The position numbers and the translations under genes are program-made. From Pseudomonadota bacterium (GTDB taxonomy: Bacteria > Desulfobacterota > Syntrophobacteria > Syntrophobacterales > Syntrophobacteraceae): 64,000 bases of DNA. The notes under the pieces were generated by a model, which was not told the DNA's origin, searched no databases, and saw only the letters and a program-made list of their open reading frames with translations. The stretch covers positions 1-64,000 of the forward strand of contig JAEZHY010000267.1 in assembly GCA_023416335.1 (NCBI GenBank). Reading direction: 5' to 3'. Shown piece after piece: positions 47,017-55,843 of this stretch (positions are counted from its first letter, which is position 1; each line of letters starts with the position of its first letter).

Positions 47017-47748
47017 ATGCTGACAATCAAGAGCGTACACACTTATTACGGCAACATTCATGCGCTGAAAGGCGTATCGATGCATGTCCGCCAGGGGGAG
47101 ATCGTCACCCTGGTCGGGGCGAACGGCGCCGGTAAGAGCACGCTTGTCAATACGGTCTGCGGCATGGTGAAGGCCGCCCGGGGCGGAATCGAATTCAACG
47201 GACAACCCATTGCCGGACTTCCGCCCGAAAGCATCGTGAAAAAAGGCATCGCCCTGGTCCCGGAAGGACGCCAGATTTTTTCGGCAATGACGGTCGAAGC
47301 GAACCTGCTTATGGGCGGGTTCATCCACAGGGGGAACCCGGAGCAGTTGCGCGAGGATATGGCGCGGCTCTACGAGAGATTCCCGATTTTGAAGAGCCGG
47401 AACCGGCAGCTGGCGGGAACGCTGAGCGGAGGTGAGCAGCAGATGCTCGCGATCAGCCGGGCGCTGATGTCCCGGCCGCAATTGCTGGTCCTGGATGAGC
47501 CGTCGATGGGTCTGGCCCCGCTCGTGATAAAAGAGATTTTTTCGATCATCCGTGAATTGAAGGAAGAAGGCAGGACCATTCTGCTTATCGAGCAAAACGC
47601 ACGCGCAGCCCTCAAGATTGCCGACCGGGGATATGTTCTCGAAATCGGCAAGGTGGTCCTGGAGGGAGTCGGAGCCGAATTGCTCGAACACCGGGAAGTC
47701 AAACGCGCGTACCTGGGCAAGGGCGCGAAGCAGATTTGGGAAGCATAG
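47017..47748 (+). CDS. livF: Branched-chain amino acid ABC transporter ATPase LivF
   Basis: 243 residues. Walker A GANGAGKST, signature LSGGEQQMLAI, Walker B LLVLDEPSMGLAP, switch His replaced by Gln in LIEQNARAAL as is normal for LivF. It belongs with livHMG although the repeat element 46697-46985 lies between. Pairs with LivG to energise LivHM. Confidence 0.94.
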   Translation: MLTIKSVHTYYGNIHALKGVSMHVRQGEIVTLVGANGAGKSTLVNTVCGMVKAARGGIEFNGQPIAGLPPESIVKKGIALVPEGRQIFSAMTVEANLLMGGFIHRGNPEQLREDMARLYERFPILKSRNRQLAGTLSGGEQQMLAISRALMSRPQLLVLDEPSMGLAPLVIKEIFSIIRELKEEGRTILLIEQNARAALKIADRGYVLEIGKVVLEGVGAELLEHREVKRAYLGKGAKQIWEA

Positions 47749-47837
47749 ATAAGCAACAGATTCAAAAACTAAAGAATTGAACCACGAAATTCTTGGAGCA
47801 ACAGAACCGCAACCCAAAACAAAAGACAAAGACTCTT

Positions 47838-47987
47838 AACCACGAAAGGCACGAAATACACGAAAACTTCAGAGAAGATAGTCTTTCGTTCCAATCGGGT
47901 AGCCCGGATCTTAATTCCAATGTGAGCGATTTGGGTTTCATCTTTTGTTTTTGTCTTTTTTTCGTGTATTTCGTGCCTTTCGTGGTT
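47838..47987. repeat. Perfect 29-bp inverted repeat of CACGAA type between livF and paaK
   Basis: The left arm (47838-47866, AACCACGAAAGGCACGAA...) is exactly inverted in the right arm (47959-47987), with 92 bases between. A looser third unit follows at about 48044-48090. No gene was seen in 47749-48131. Confidence 0.75.
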
Positions 47988-48131
47988 GAAAGCTTTTGCC
48001 TTTATCGCACGTTGCGGATTTGAGATCCGAGCAGGAATGTTTTTGCTTCGTTTTTCTTTCGTAATTTTCGTGCATTTTGTGGTTAAAATTTTTTCTTTTT
48101 CGTAGTCGTGGTCATTTAAAGGATATCTCCC

Positions 48132-49442
48132 ATGCCGATCTGGGAACCTGAAAAAGAACGCATGTCCCGGGCCGATCTTCGGCAGACACAGCTTGAGCGG
48201 CTTCAGGCTACGCTCAACCGGGTCTATAAAAACGTCTCGTTCTATCGCCGGAGATTCAAGGAAATCAACTTCAATCCCGAGGACGATTTCACGGAAATAC
48301 AGGACATCGAGCGGCTGCCGTTCACGACCAGTCGTGACATCAGCGACTGCTATCCGTATGAGATGTTCGCGGTGCCGCTGAGGGAAGTCGTCCGGGTGCA
48401 TGCATCTTCCGGTTCCACGACAAACCCGCGGGTGGTCGGATATACGAGGCAGGACCTGCGCACATGGAGCGGCATCGTCGCGCGCATCCTGAGTTCGGCC
48501 GGCGTGGTGCAGGATGACGTCATCCAGATAGCTTTCGGCTACGGACTGCTCACGGGCGGCCTTGGCCTCCATTACGGCGCCGAGCGCATCGGGGCTTCTG
48601 TCCTTCCGACGTCGGTTGGACGCACAGAGCGGCAAATCAAGATAATGCAGGACTTCAGAACGACGGTCCTCGTCTGCACCCCGAGCTACGCCCTGATTAT
48701 CGCCGACAGGATGGAGTCGATGGGCGTGGACATCAAGAAGCTTTCGCTCAAGTACTGCATCTGTGCCGGAGAGCCGTGGACCGAGGAAATGAGGAAGGAA
48801 ATCGAAAGCCGCCTCTTCGTCAAGGCGACGGACAACTACGGCATCACCGAGGTCATCGGTCCCGGGATAGCCGGCGAATGCCTCGACGAACAGCGTGGGA
48901 TGCACATACAGGAAGACCATTTTTACGCAGAGGTGATCGACCCGAAAACCGGACGCGTTCTCGAGCCCGGCCAAAAGGGGGAACTCGTCCTCACGACCCT
49001 GACCAAGGAAGCCTTTCCGGTCATTCGGTACAGGACAGGCGATATGTGCAGCATCATCGACGAACCGTGCTCCTGCGGAAGGACGATGCGCAGGATCAGC
49101 CGGATCGACGAGCGCTGCGACGAAGTGATCGTGATCAAGGGGATAAACATCATCCCGGATCGAATCGGGGACATCCTCGAAGGTTTTCAGGGAGAACGGC
49201 CCGTTTTCCAACTGGTCGCGGTCCGGGACGGACACCAGGACCAACTGGAGATCTGGGTGGAGGTCACAGAGCAGCTCTTCTATGACAAGATGCGCGAACA
49301 GCGTGCCCTCGTGGACTATATGAGCAAGAAAATAGCCAATTTCATCGGAATAACGCCGAAAGTGAAACTGGTCGAGAGCGGGTCCCTAAAACGCGAAGGA
49401 GACAGGGTCAAACCCTTTATCGACCGCAGGTTCATGGATTGA
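48132..49442 (+). CDS. paaK: Phenylacetate-CoA ligase (PaaK family)
   Basis: 436 residues of the AMP-forming PaaK type. VHASSGSTTNPRVVGYT is the nucleotide-binding P-loop, followed by AFGYGLLTGGLGLHYGAE, ATDNYGITEVIGPG, YRTGDMCSI, and the C-terminal GVNI-like KGINIIPDRIGDIL. It activates aryl acids, or runs in reverse with IorAB to conserve energy from aromatic amino acids. It is followed after 16 bp by iorA, which supports arylacetyl-CoA formation in the same pathway. Confidence 0.92.
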   Translation: MPIWEPEKERMSRADLRQTQLERLQATLNRVYKNVSFYRRRFKEINFNPEDDFTEIQDIERLPFTTSRDISDCYPYEMFAVPLREVVRVHASSGSTTNPRVVGYTRQDLRTWSGIVARILSSAGVVQDDVIQIAFGYGLLTGGLGLHYGAERIGASVLPTSVGRTERQIKIMQDFRTTVLVCTPSYALIIADRMESMGVDIKKLSLKYCICAGEPWTEEMRKEIESRLFVKATDNYGITEVIGPGIAGECLDEQRGMHIQEDHFYAEVIDPKTGRVLEPGQKGELVLTTLTKEAFPVIRYRTGDMCSIIDEPCSCGRTMRRISRIDERCDEVIVIKGINIIPDRIGDILEGFQGERPVFQLVAVRDGHQDQLEIWVEVTEQLFYDKMREQRALVDYMSKKIANFIGITPKVKLVESGSLKREGDRVKPFIDRRFMD

Positions 49443-49458
49443 GAACGGAGGAAACTGG

Positions 49459-51315
49459 ATGCATGAGTTATTGATACCCCCAACCGAGAAGCCGCAATTC
49501 CTTCTGGGCAATGAAGCCATCGTGCGCAGCGCGCTCGAGAGCGGCGTACGTTTTGTGGCTGCTTATCCGGGAACACCCTCTTCGGAGATTATCGACCGCT
49601 TCTCCCAACTCGGTGAGGAAGCTGGAATCTACGTCGAGTATTCGGTAAACGAGAAGGTTTCCATGGAAGTCGCATGCGCCGCGGCTGTCTCCGGCGTAAG
49701 GAGCCTCTGCTGCATGAAGCACGTCGGACTGAACGTGGCGGCGGATGCCTTCATGACCCTCGCCTATGTCGGCGTCAAAGCCGGGATGGTGATCGTGGTG
49801 GCCGACGACCCGGCACTTCATTCCAGCCAGAACGAGCAGGATACCCGCTACTACGCAAAGCTCGCGGGCGTGCCCATGCTGGAGCCGTCCACACCCGAAG
49901 AAGCCTACTGGATGACCCGGGAGGCCTTCGAGATCTCCGAGAAGTTCAAGACCCCCTGCCTCCTCCGGACCACCACCCGCGTGAACCACTGCCGCGGCCC
50001 CGTCAAAATCGGTCCGATTCCGCAGGCAAAAGGCTTTTCGGGCAGCTTCACAAAAGATCCGTTCAATCTCGTGGTCATTCCCGCTGTCGGACGGAAGCTC
50101 CGACTCGCTCTCCTGGAAAGGGGCGAAAAACTTCGGGATGAATCCGAACACAGCATCATGAATCAGATCTCCGGCACCGGCGACCTCGGGATCGTCACAA
50201 GCGGGATCTCCTATCTCCATGTCCGGGATGCCGTGAAGACTCTAGGCCTCGAGGGGAAGGTAAAGATCCTCAAAATCGGCTTCACGCACCCGCACCCGAA
50301 AAAAATGATCCGTGAATTCCTGTCCGGGCTGAAGAAAGCCCTCGTGGTCGAGGAAATTGAACCTTTTTTGGAAGAAGCAGTCAGGCTGGTGGCCCAGGAG
50401 TCCAAGCTGCCGGTCGAGATCGCAGGAAAAAGCGAAGGACTCGTTCCCCGCGCTTTCGAACTCGACTCGGTGAAAGTGAAGCAGGCAATTGGGACGTTCT
50501 TCGATATTCCCTTCGAGCAGTTCAAGCCGGTCCAGGCTCCGGAGCTGCCCATGCGGCCGCCCAACCTCTGCCCCGGCTGCCCGCACCGGGCAACCTACTA
50601 CGAAGTGAAGAAGGTGTTCGGCGAAGACGCCGTCTATCCGACCGATATCGGCTGTTATACGCTGGGCATCCTGCCACCGCTCAAAGCTGCGGATTTCCTT
50701 ATCTGCATGGGATCGGGCGTATCTACCGCGGGCGGGTTCAGTAAAGTCCTCGACCGTCCCGTCGTGGCATTCATAGGCGATTCGACCTTCTTCCACGCGG
50801 GCATAACCGGCCTGATCAACGCGGTCGCAAACGGCCACAAGTTCCTGCTGGTCATCCTGGACAACGGGACGACCGCAATGACCGGCCATCAGCCCCACCC
50901 TGGAGTGGAGCTGACTTCAAAGGGCAAAATCGAGCCCAGGGTCAGTATCGAGAAGCTGGTCCGCGGATGCGGCGTCGACGTGGTTGAAACGATCAACCCG
51001 CTACAGGTGAAGAAAAGCCGTGAAGTGCTCCAGAAACTCAAGGAGAACATGGGCAAAACCGGGGTCTCGGTGCTCATCTCCAAAAGCCCCTGCCCTCTTT
51101 TCGAAGCTCGCCTGCTCAAAAAGAAAAAGAAGATCGTGTTCCAGACAGACCAGTCCTGCGACCTGTGCCGGGAATGCCTCACACAGCTCGGCTGCCCCGC
51201 ATTCACCGTCGAGAAATCGGGCGGAACCGAAAAGATTGGAATCAACGAAACCATGTGCAGCGGATGCAGCGTCTGCTCGCAGATCTGTATTTCGATCAAA
51301 CCAAAGAAGCTGTAA
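49459..51315 (+). CDS. iorA: Indolepyruvate:ferredoxin oxidoreductase alpha subunit (IorA)
   Basis: 618 residues. Pyrimidine-binding domain at the N-terminus (LLGNEAIVRSALESGVRFV, AAYPGTPSSEI), a TPP-binding domain (CPGCPHRATYYEVKKVFG, TDIGCYTLG, GDSTFFHAGITGL), and a C-terminal ferredoxin domain with CDLCRECLTQLGCP and CSGCSVCSQIC. It oxidises aryl-pyruvates from aromatic amino acids to aryl-CoA and reduces ferredoxin. ACGGAGGAAA (49445-49454) precedes the ATG. iorB follows after 86 bases containing a repeat array. Confidence 0.95.
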   Translation: MHELLIPPTEKPQFLLGNEAIVRSALESGVRFVAAYPGTPSSEIIDRFSQLGEEAGIYVEYSVNEKVSMEVACAAAVSGVRSLCCMKHVGLNVAADAFMTLAYVGVKAGMVIVVADDPALHSSQNEQDTRYYAKLAGVPMLEPSTPEEAYWMTREAFEISEKFKTPCLLRTTTRVNHCRGPVKIGPIPQAKGFSGSFTKDPFNLVVIPAVGRKLRLALLERGEKLRDESEHSIMNQISGTGDLGIVTSGISYLHVRDAVKTLGLEGKVKILKIGFTHPHPKKMIREFLSGLKKALVVEEIEPFLEEAVRLVAQESKLPVEIAGKSEGLVPRAFELDSVKVKQAIGTFFDIPFEQFKPVQAPELPMRPPNLCPGCPHRATYYEVKKVFGEDAVYPTDIGCYTLGILPPLKAADFLICMGSGVSTAGGFSKVLDRPVVAFIGDSTFFHAGITGLINAVANGHKFLLVILDNGTTAMTGHQPHPGVELTSKGKIEPRVSIEKLVRGCGVDVVETINPLQVKKSREVLQKLKENMGKTGVSVLISKSPCPLFEARLLKKKKKIVFQTDQSCDLCRECLTQLGCPAFTVEKSGGTEKIGINETMCSGCSVCSQICISIKPKKL

Positions 51316-51346
51316 CAGACAGTGAACGGTGAGCAGTGAACTGAAA
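51315..51346. repeat. GTGARCR heptamer array directly after the iorA stop
   Basis: CAGACAGTGAACGGTGAGC followed by AGTGAACTGA starts at the stop codon of iorA; fourth copy of the family in this window. Confidence 0.6.
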
Positions 51347-51401
51347 AGCAGTCCAATGCATAACCTGCACTAATGGTTTGCGGACTTAACATAGAGAGAT
51401 A

Positions 51402-52019
51402 ATGCCGATGGGAAAAGAAGAGACATCTTTGCGTATATTTTTTACGGGAGTTGGTGGACAGGGCACGCTTCTGGCGACACGCCTGGTCGGGGAAGCCGCG
51501 GTTGAGGAAAACCTGTCCGTGCTCATGAGCGAGATTCACGGAATGGCCCAGAGAGGCGGGGTTGTGGAATCTTCCGTCGTTTTCGGGAGTTCCTCCAGTC
51601 CGACCATCGCCGATGGGGAGGCGGATGTCATCATGGCATTCGAACCGGTCGAGGCTGCCCGGGCTCTGCCCAAGTGCAATCCGAAGACGATCGTGATTAC
51701 GAGCATCAACCCTGTGCCGCCTTTTACGGTTACGATCGGCCAGAGCACGTACCCGGAACCGGATACACTCTTCAAGACGGTTGAGCCGCATATCGCGAAG
51801 CTGATAAAGGTGGATGCGGAAGGGCTGGCAAAATCCGTCGATGCTCCGCGCAGTTCGAACGTGGTCATGGTGGGCGTTCTTGCCGGGACCGGTCTTATTC
51901 CGGTTTCCAGAGAAACCTGGAAGCAGGCTCTCGGGAAGATCCTGCCGGAGAAGCTGATCAAACCGAACCTGCGAGCATTCGAAGCCGGATTCGACTTCGG
52001 GGTGAAGAACGGCAGGTAG
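51402..52019 (+). CDS. iorB: Indolepyruvate:ferredoxin oxidoreductase beta subunit (IorB)
   Basis: 205 residues of the gamma-type 2-oxoacid:ferredoxin oxidoreductase domain: RIFFTGVGGQGTLLATRLVG at the N-terminus, SEIHGMAQRGG and ADVIMAFEPVEAARAL. It forms the heterodimer with IorA. ATG 51402 or 51408 may be the start; AGAGAG lies at 51393-51398. Last gene of the liv-paaK-ior block. Confidence 0.94.
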   Translation: MPMGKEETSLRIFFTGVGGQGTLLATRLVGEAAVEENLSVLMSEIHGMAQRGGVVESSVVFGSSSSPTIADGEADVIMAFEPVEAARALPKCNPKTIVITSINPVPPFTVTIGQSTYPEPDTLFKTVEPHIAKLIKVDAEGLAKSVDAPRSSNVVMVGVLAGTGLIPVSRETWKQALGKILPEKLIKPNLRAFEAGFDFGVKNGR

Positions 52020-52110
52020 ATGCGGCCGGGCTGAATGTCCGGTTGCCCGGTTATGGGGGGCCTGAAGCGAGGCAGAAACTATTAGATATCCAAAGAAGAG
52101 CGGCAGCCGA

Positions 52111-52208
52111 GTAGGGTGGGCAACATCGTGCTCGCGACTGCCCATTTGGACGGGATTGCCGGACGGTGGGCACCCGAAAAAACCGCGCTTCGCTCCCCCA
52201 CCCTACGC
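52111..52208. repeat. GTAGGGTGGGCA-family intergenic repeat
   Basis: Opens AGTAGGGTGGGCA and closes CCCACCCTACGCG, with an inner GGTGGGCACC unit, so the two ends are inverted copies. Related to 26216-26290 and 60569-60681. Confidence 0.55.
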
Positions 52209-52269
52209 GACTCACCGTTCGCTCTCGATCGAGACCTTCAAAGAACTCTGCATCTGCGAGAATCGCAAA

Positions 52270-52794
52270 ATGGCTGAAATAAAGAGCACTCTGGATCTGG
52301 TCATGGAAAGAACCCGCCACCTGTCCATGAGCGACCGGGACAGGCAGGAGCAGGCTGAGGCGGAGTTTTCAGCGGCCCTTAACAGGCTGGCGCAGAAATA
52401 CCTGGATGGAGAGATCGAAATCGAACGGTTTCAGGACGATTTCGACCGGATCGTGGCAAGTCCCTCGGTTTCAAAGAAGCGCATCGCGGCTGCCGAGATC
52501 GGAAAAAGAATAGAGCTGTCCGGAAATAACCGGCGCCTGCTCGATTTGCTCAAGTCGGGCTTACGGATGGACATCTCGGGGATCGAAACCGTCTTGAGGG
52601 AATTCCGGGAAGCAATGGATACCGAAGAAAAGAATTCCATCGGTTCGATGCTGGAGAGTCTGCGCGAGCGGGGAATCTCCGGCTCCGCGGTCCTTCCCAA
52701 CCCGGAAGCCGATGAAGAGGGCACAAAGAGACAGGAAGAGATCCTCCGAAAGTCGGAAGAAAAACTGAAAGCCGAAATCGCCAGATCGGCTTAG
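52270..52794 (+). CDS. Conserved-looking helical protein of unknown function
   Basis: 174 residues, almost entirely alpha-helical and charged, with two coiled-coil stretches (~20-60 and ~145-172). MAEIKSTLDLVMERTRHLSMS at the N-terminus looks like the start of a small family I recall from sulfate reducers, but I know no function. ATG 52270 is chosen because the upstream in-frame part lies in repeat DNA. No signal peptide or membrane segment. Confidence 0.6.
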   Translation: MAEIKSTLDLVMERTRHLSMSDRDRQEQAEAEFSAALNRLAQKYLDGEIEIERFQDDFDRIVASPSVSKKRIAAAEIGKRIELSGNNRRLLDLLKSGLRMDISGIETVLREFREAMDTEEKNSIGSMLESLRERGISGSAVLPNPEADEEGTKRQEEILRKSEEKLKAEIARSA

Positions 52795-52910
52795 TCCAAT
52801 GCCCGGGCAGCCGGTTTAGAAAAATTTACTTTACTCGTCCTTCTCAGGATAGCAAAATAAAGCCGGATCGACCCGCCCGGTCCGTAAACCCTTGGAACTG
52901 AGGATTTCAG

Positions 52911-53777
52911 ATGGCAGGCAAAATCATACGGATGTCCCTGGTAATCAAGGTGCTGGCTTCCTGCCTCGTCATTCTCGGCTTTACTCTCCTGGCCGGAGGG
53001 AACTCCGCGTATACAGGCGAGCCGGGGCCATGGAAGGAAGTTGACGAGGGCCTTCTGGTTGCCGAATTCGAAGCCTCCCGGGAAAACACCGCGTACGCCA
53101 TCACCGTCGTCAAGATTGACCCGAAAAATTATTCCTTCAGCCTTCTTTGCGCCTCAGAGTTCGGCAAGGAAAAGCTCACCGCAAGGGAATGGGTTACCAA
53201 GCACCGCCTGACGGCAGCGGTGAACGCCGCGATGTTCCAGGAAGACGGACTGACCAGCGTGGGGCTGATGAAGAATTTCAACCATGTGAACAACCCGAGG
53301 CTGAGCAAGGCCAATTCGGTCCTGGCCTTCAACCCCGTGGACGACAACGTGCCGGAAATCCAGCTCGTCGACAGAGAATGTCATGATTTCGGTGAGTTAC
53401 GACATAAATACCAATCATTCGTCCAAAGTATCAGAATGGTCTCGTGCGGCCATCAGAACGTCTGGAGCCAGCAGAGCGCTAAATGGAGCACCATGGCACT
53501 GGGGATGGACAACGACGGGAACATCCTGTTCCTGTTCAGTCGCACACCTCATTCGGTGCACGATTTCATAGAAATCCTGCTCTCGCTTCCGCTCTCCCTC
53601 AAGACCGCCATGTACCTGGAAGGGGGGCCGCAGGCATCCCTTTACCTCACCACTCCGAAGCTGACCCTCGAGAGAAACGGAGTATGGGAAGGGCTTGAGG
53701 AGAATAATTCCTTCCAGTTTGCCCTGCCCGTTCCGAACGTGATCGGCATTACCAAGAAACAGCGAGCCAAGAGCTAG
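52911..53777 (+). CDS. Phosphodiester glycosidase (NAGPA)-family secreted protein
   Basis: 288 residues. A signal peptide (VIKVLASCLVILGFTLLAG) is followed by the NAGPA domain: VDEGLLVAEFEA, the AAVNAAMFQEDGLTSVGLMKN block that corresponds to the NGGFF region, then TMALGMDNDGNILFLFS and LPLSLKTAMYLEGGPQASLYL near the C-terminus. The family acts on sugar phosphodiester linkages in cell-surface polymers; the substrate here is unknown. It is convergent with the lipoprotein gene; their stop codons share the bases CTAG. Confidence 0.8.
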   Translation: MAGKIIRMSLVIKVLASCLVILGFTLLAGGNSAYTGEPGPWKEVDEGLLVAEFEASRENTAYAITVVKIDPKNYSFSLLCASEFGKEKLTAREWVTKHRLTAAVNAAMFQEDGLTSVGLMKNFNHVNNPRLSKANSVLAFNPVDDNVPEIQLVDRECHDFGELRHKYQSFVQSIRMVSCGHQNVWSQQSAKWSTMALGMDNDGNILFLFSRTPHSVHDFIEILLSLPLSLKTAMYLEGGPQASLYLTTPKLTLERNGVWEGLEENNSFQFALPVPNVIGITKKQRAKS

Positions 53778-54146
53778 TAAGAATCAAAAGGGGTCTTGGC
53801 TTTCTTCCCTGCCTGCCTTGCGCGAAAAATCCTGTCGCTGCTGTCGTCCAATTTCCTGTTGAGCGCATCGGTCTTCGTCGGACTCAGCCCCCCTTCGGCC
53901 TGCAACTTGGCGTACTCTTCCCCGATCCTGTTCACGTCTTTCTGAAGAGGTTTGGCGTGATCTCTGGTCAGATGACCCGCAGTGATTGCATCATCGATTT
54001 CTTTTTGCTGGTCGGCGATTCGGGTCGGGATGTCCCTTTCGGCGGGCTTCAAGATCGGCTGCACCTTCGAAATGCATGCAGCAAGGGTAAGGAGAAAACA
54101 GAACAGGACCAATAGCCTGGACAGCCTCAGCACATTTTCCTCCATT
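53774..54146 (-). CDS. Small lipoprotein
   Basis: 123 residues from ATG 54146. A lipoprotein signal ends in the lipobox LAAC (LVLFCFLLTLAAC), so Cys is lipidated; the mature part is helical and charged (ADQQKEIDDAITAGHLTRDHA, then NRIGEEYAKLQAEGG). An upstream in-frame ATG would add eight polar residues. The gap 54147-54503 to its right shows no gene. Function unknown. Confidence 0.75.
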
Positions 54147-54503
54147 TGATGAGCGACGATTCCATCCACCTGTCAATATTTTAAGTAATATCAAAACGGA
54201 GTTGCAGCCGTAGATAAATATCGAGCGATAATTAAACCGATCCCGGTCGGCTCGCGAAAAGACATGAAAACCTCTTATTGAAACATTTACAATCAAATCG
54301 AGTGTACCTAATTTCAAGCCCAGAATTAAACCTATTTTTTCGGACCGGCTGTCAGGGCATACGAGAGCAGTCGGCGGCATTTGGACCTTGATACCTGGAT
54401 CGTACTCTCACGGCAACATTTATGGTTCGATTTTTTGGGGTGCGGTTTCCAGCCGGAGAACACCCCGACTAACTGCGGAATGAGATCGGACAAGGATCCG
54501 ACC

Positions 54504-54725
54504 ATGATGTACCAGTGCATAAAATGCCGCAAAACATGGGGTGAAGGTCAGCCGGAGCAGGATGGATATTCGCACGGACTTTGTATTCCCTGCCTCAAAG
54601 AAGCGCTGGGACCTCTGTACCGAAAGAGGCAGGCTCAGGAAGGCAACTTCGACTGCTTCGGAAAGTCTTCCGGGTTCTGTGACCAGCTCACCTGCAAGTA
54701 TCGCAGAATCTGCCTGGGGGTCTAA
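54504..54725 (+). CDS. Small cysteine-rich putative zinc-binding protein
   Basis: 73 residues (ATG 54504, or 54507) after AAGGAT (54492-54497). CIKCRKTWGEGQ, then GLCIPCLKEAL, forms a CxxC...CxxC zinc ribbon; a second group CFGKSSGFCDQLTCKYRRIC holds four more cysteines. No family is named with certainty. Likely cytoplasmic. Confidence 0.6.
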   Translation: MMYQCIKCRKTWGEGQPEQDGYSHGLCIPCLKEALGPLYRKRQAQEGNFDCFGKSSGFCDQLTCKYRRICLGV

Positions 54726-54729
54726 GCTC

Positions 54730-54868
54730 ATGCGAAGACGCGAACGAGGATGCTAATCCAGCTCAACCGCTTTCGCAGAAGGTTTTACTTCTTTCCATTT
54801 ATACAGCCCTTTGGTTCACGCTAATTTCATACTATCCCTCAGCTTCTCTTCGCGTCTTCGCGTGATGG
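54730..54868. repeat. CGCGAA-type inverted-repeat element
   Basis: ATGCGAAGACGCGAA (54730-54744) and CTTCTCTTCGCGTCTTCGCG (54843-54862) are inverted relatives about 100 bp apart, as in the element at 21651-21810. No gene was seen in 54726-54995. Confidence 0.55.
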
Positions 54869-54995
54869 ATAACGTCAATATCTTGCCTGATAAACCTCAT
54901 CCGTAAATACCACCTCATTCTTCCACTTTCAAAAACCCAGCCCAAGCCTTAATATATCTCCAATCCGGAATCAGTATCATCCAGGAGGGAACCAG

Positions 54996-55512
<517 letters not shown>

Positions 55513-55843
55513 AGGGCCCGCAAAGACAATTCATGCACCCTCATCCCTCGCTGCGGGCGCCTCCATCGCGGGCAAGGCGTTATTTCAACTTCCCCCCGAT
55601 TGATCGGCCTGCAGCCGATCCACCCAAAAATCCCTGACCATCTATGCAAACCTCTTGATTTTTAAGTTATAATTCGCCTTCCTGAGAAGATATGATCTTA
55701 TGATCATTGAATAGCATTCCGTCTTTCGTTTATGCTAGAATGTGAAATATTCACTTAGGAACGATATAAGTCGGCATGGAGCCGCATAAATAGAGGCAGA
55801 GAGCCTCGTGCAATCCGCACAACCCATGACCAGGGAGCACTGA
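55513..55843. other. Gene-free leader before the malic enzyme gene
   Basis: 331 bases with no supported gene. TATAAT occurs at about 55669-55674 without a good -35. The last 100 bases contain short hairpins (GGCATGGAGCC, GCAGAGAGCCTC) but no riboswitch that I recognise. Confidence 0.35.

Noticed and set aside
47838..48090. CRISPR-like array (regularly repeated CACGAA units)
   Set aside because: The units are inverted, few and of variable spacing, with no spacer regularity and no cas genes in the window.
47769..49244. 491-codon antisense frame across paaK and the upstream repeat
   Set aside because: Runs through both the perfect inverted repeat and paaK; no motif, no ribosome site.
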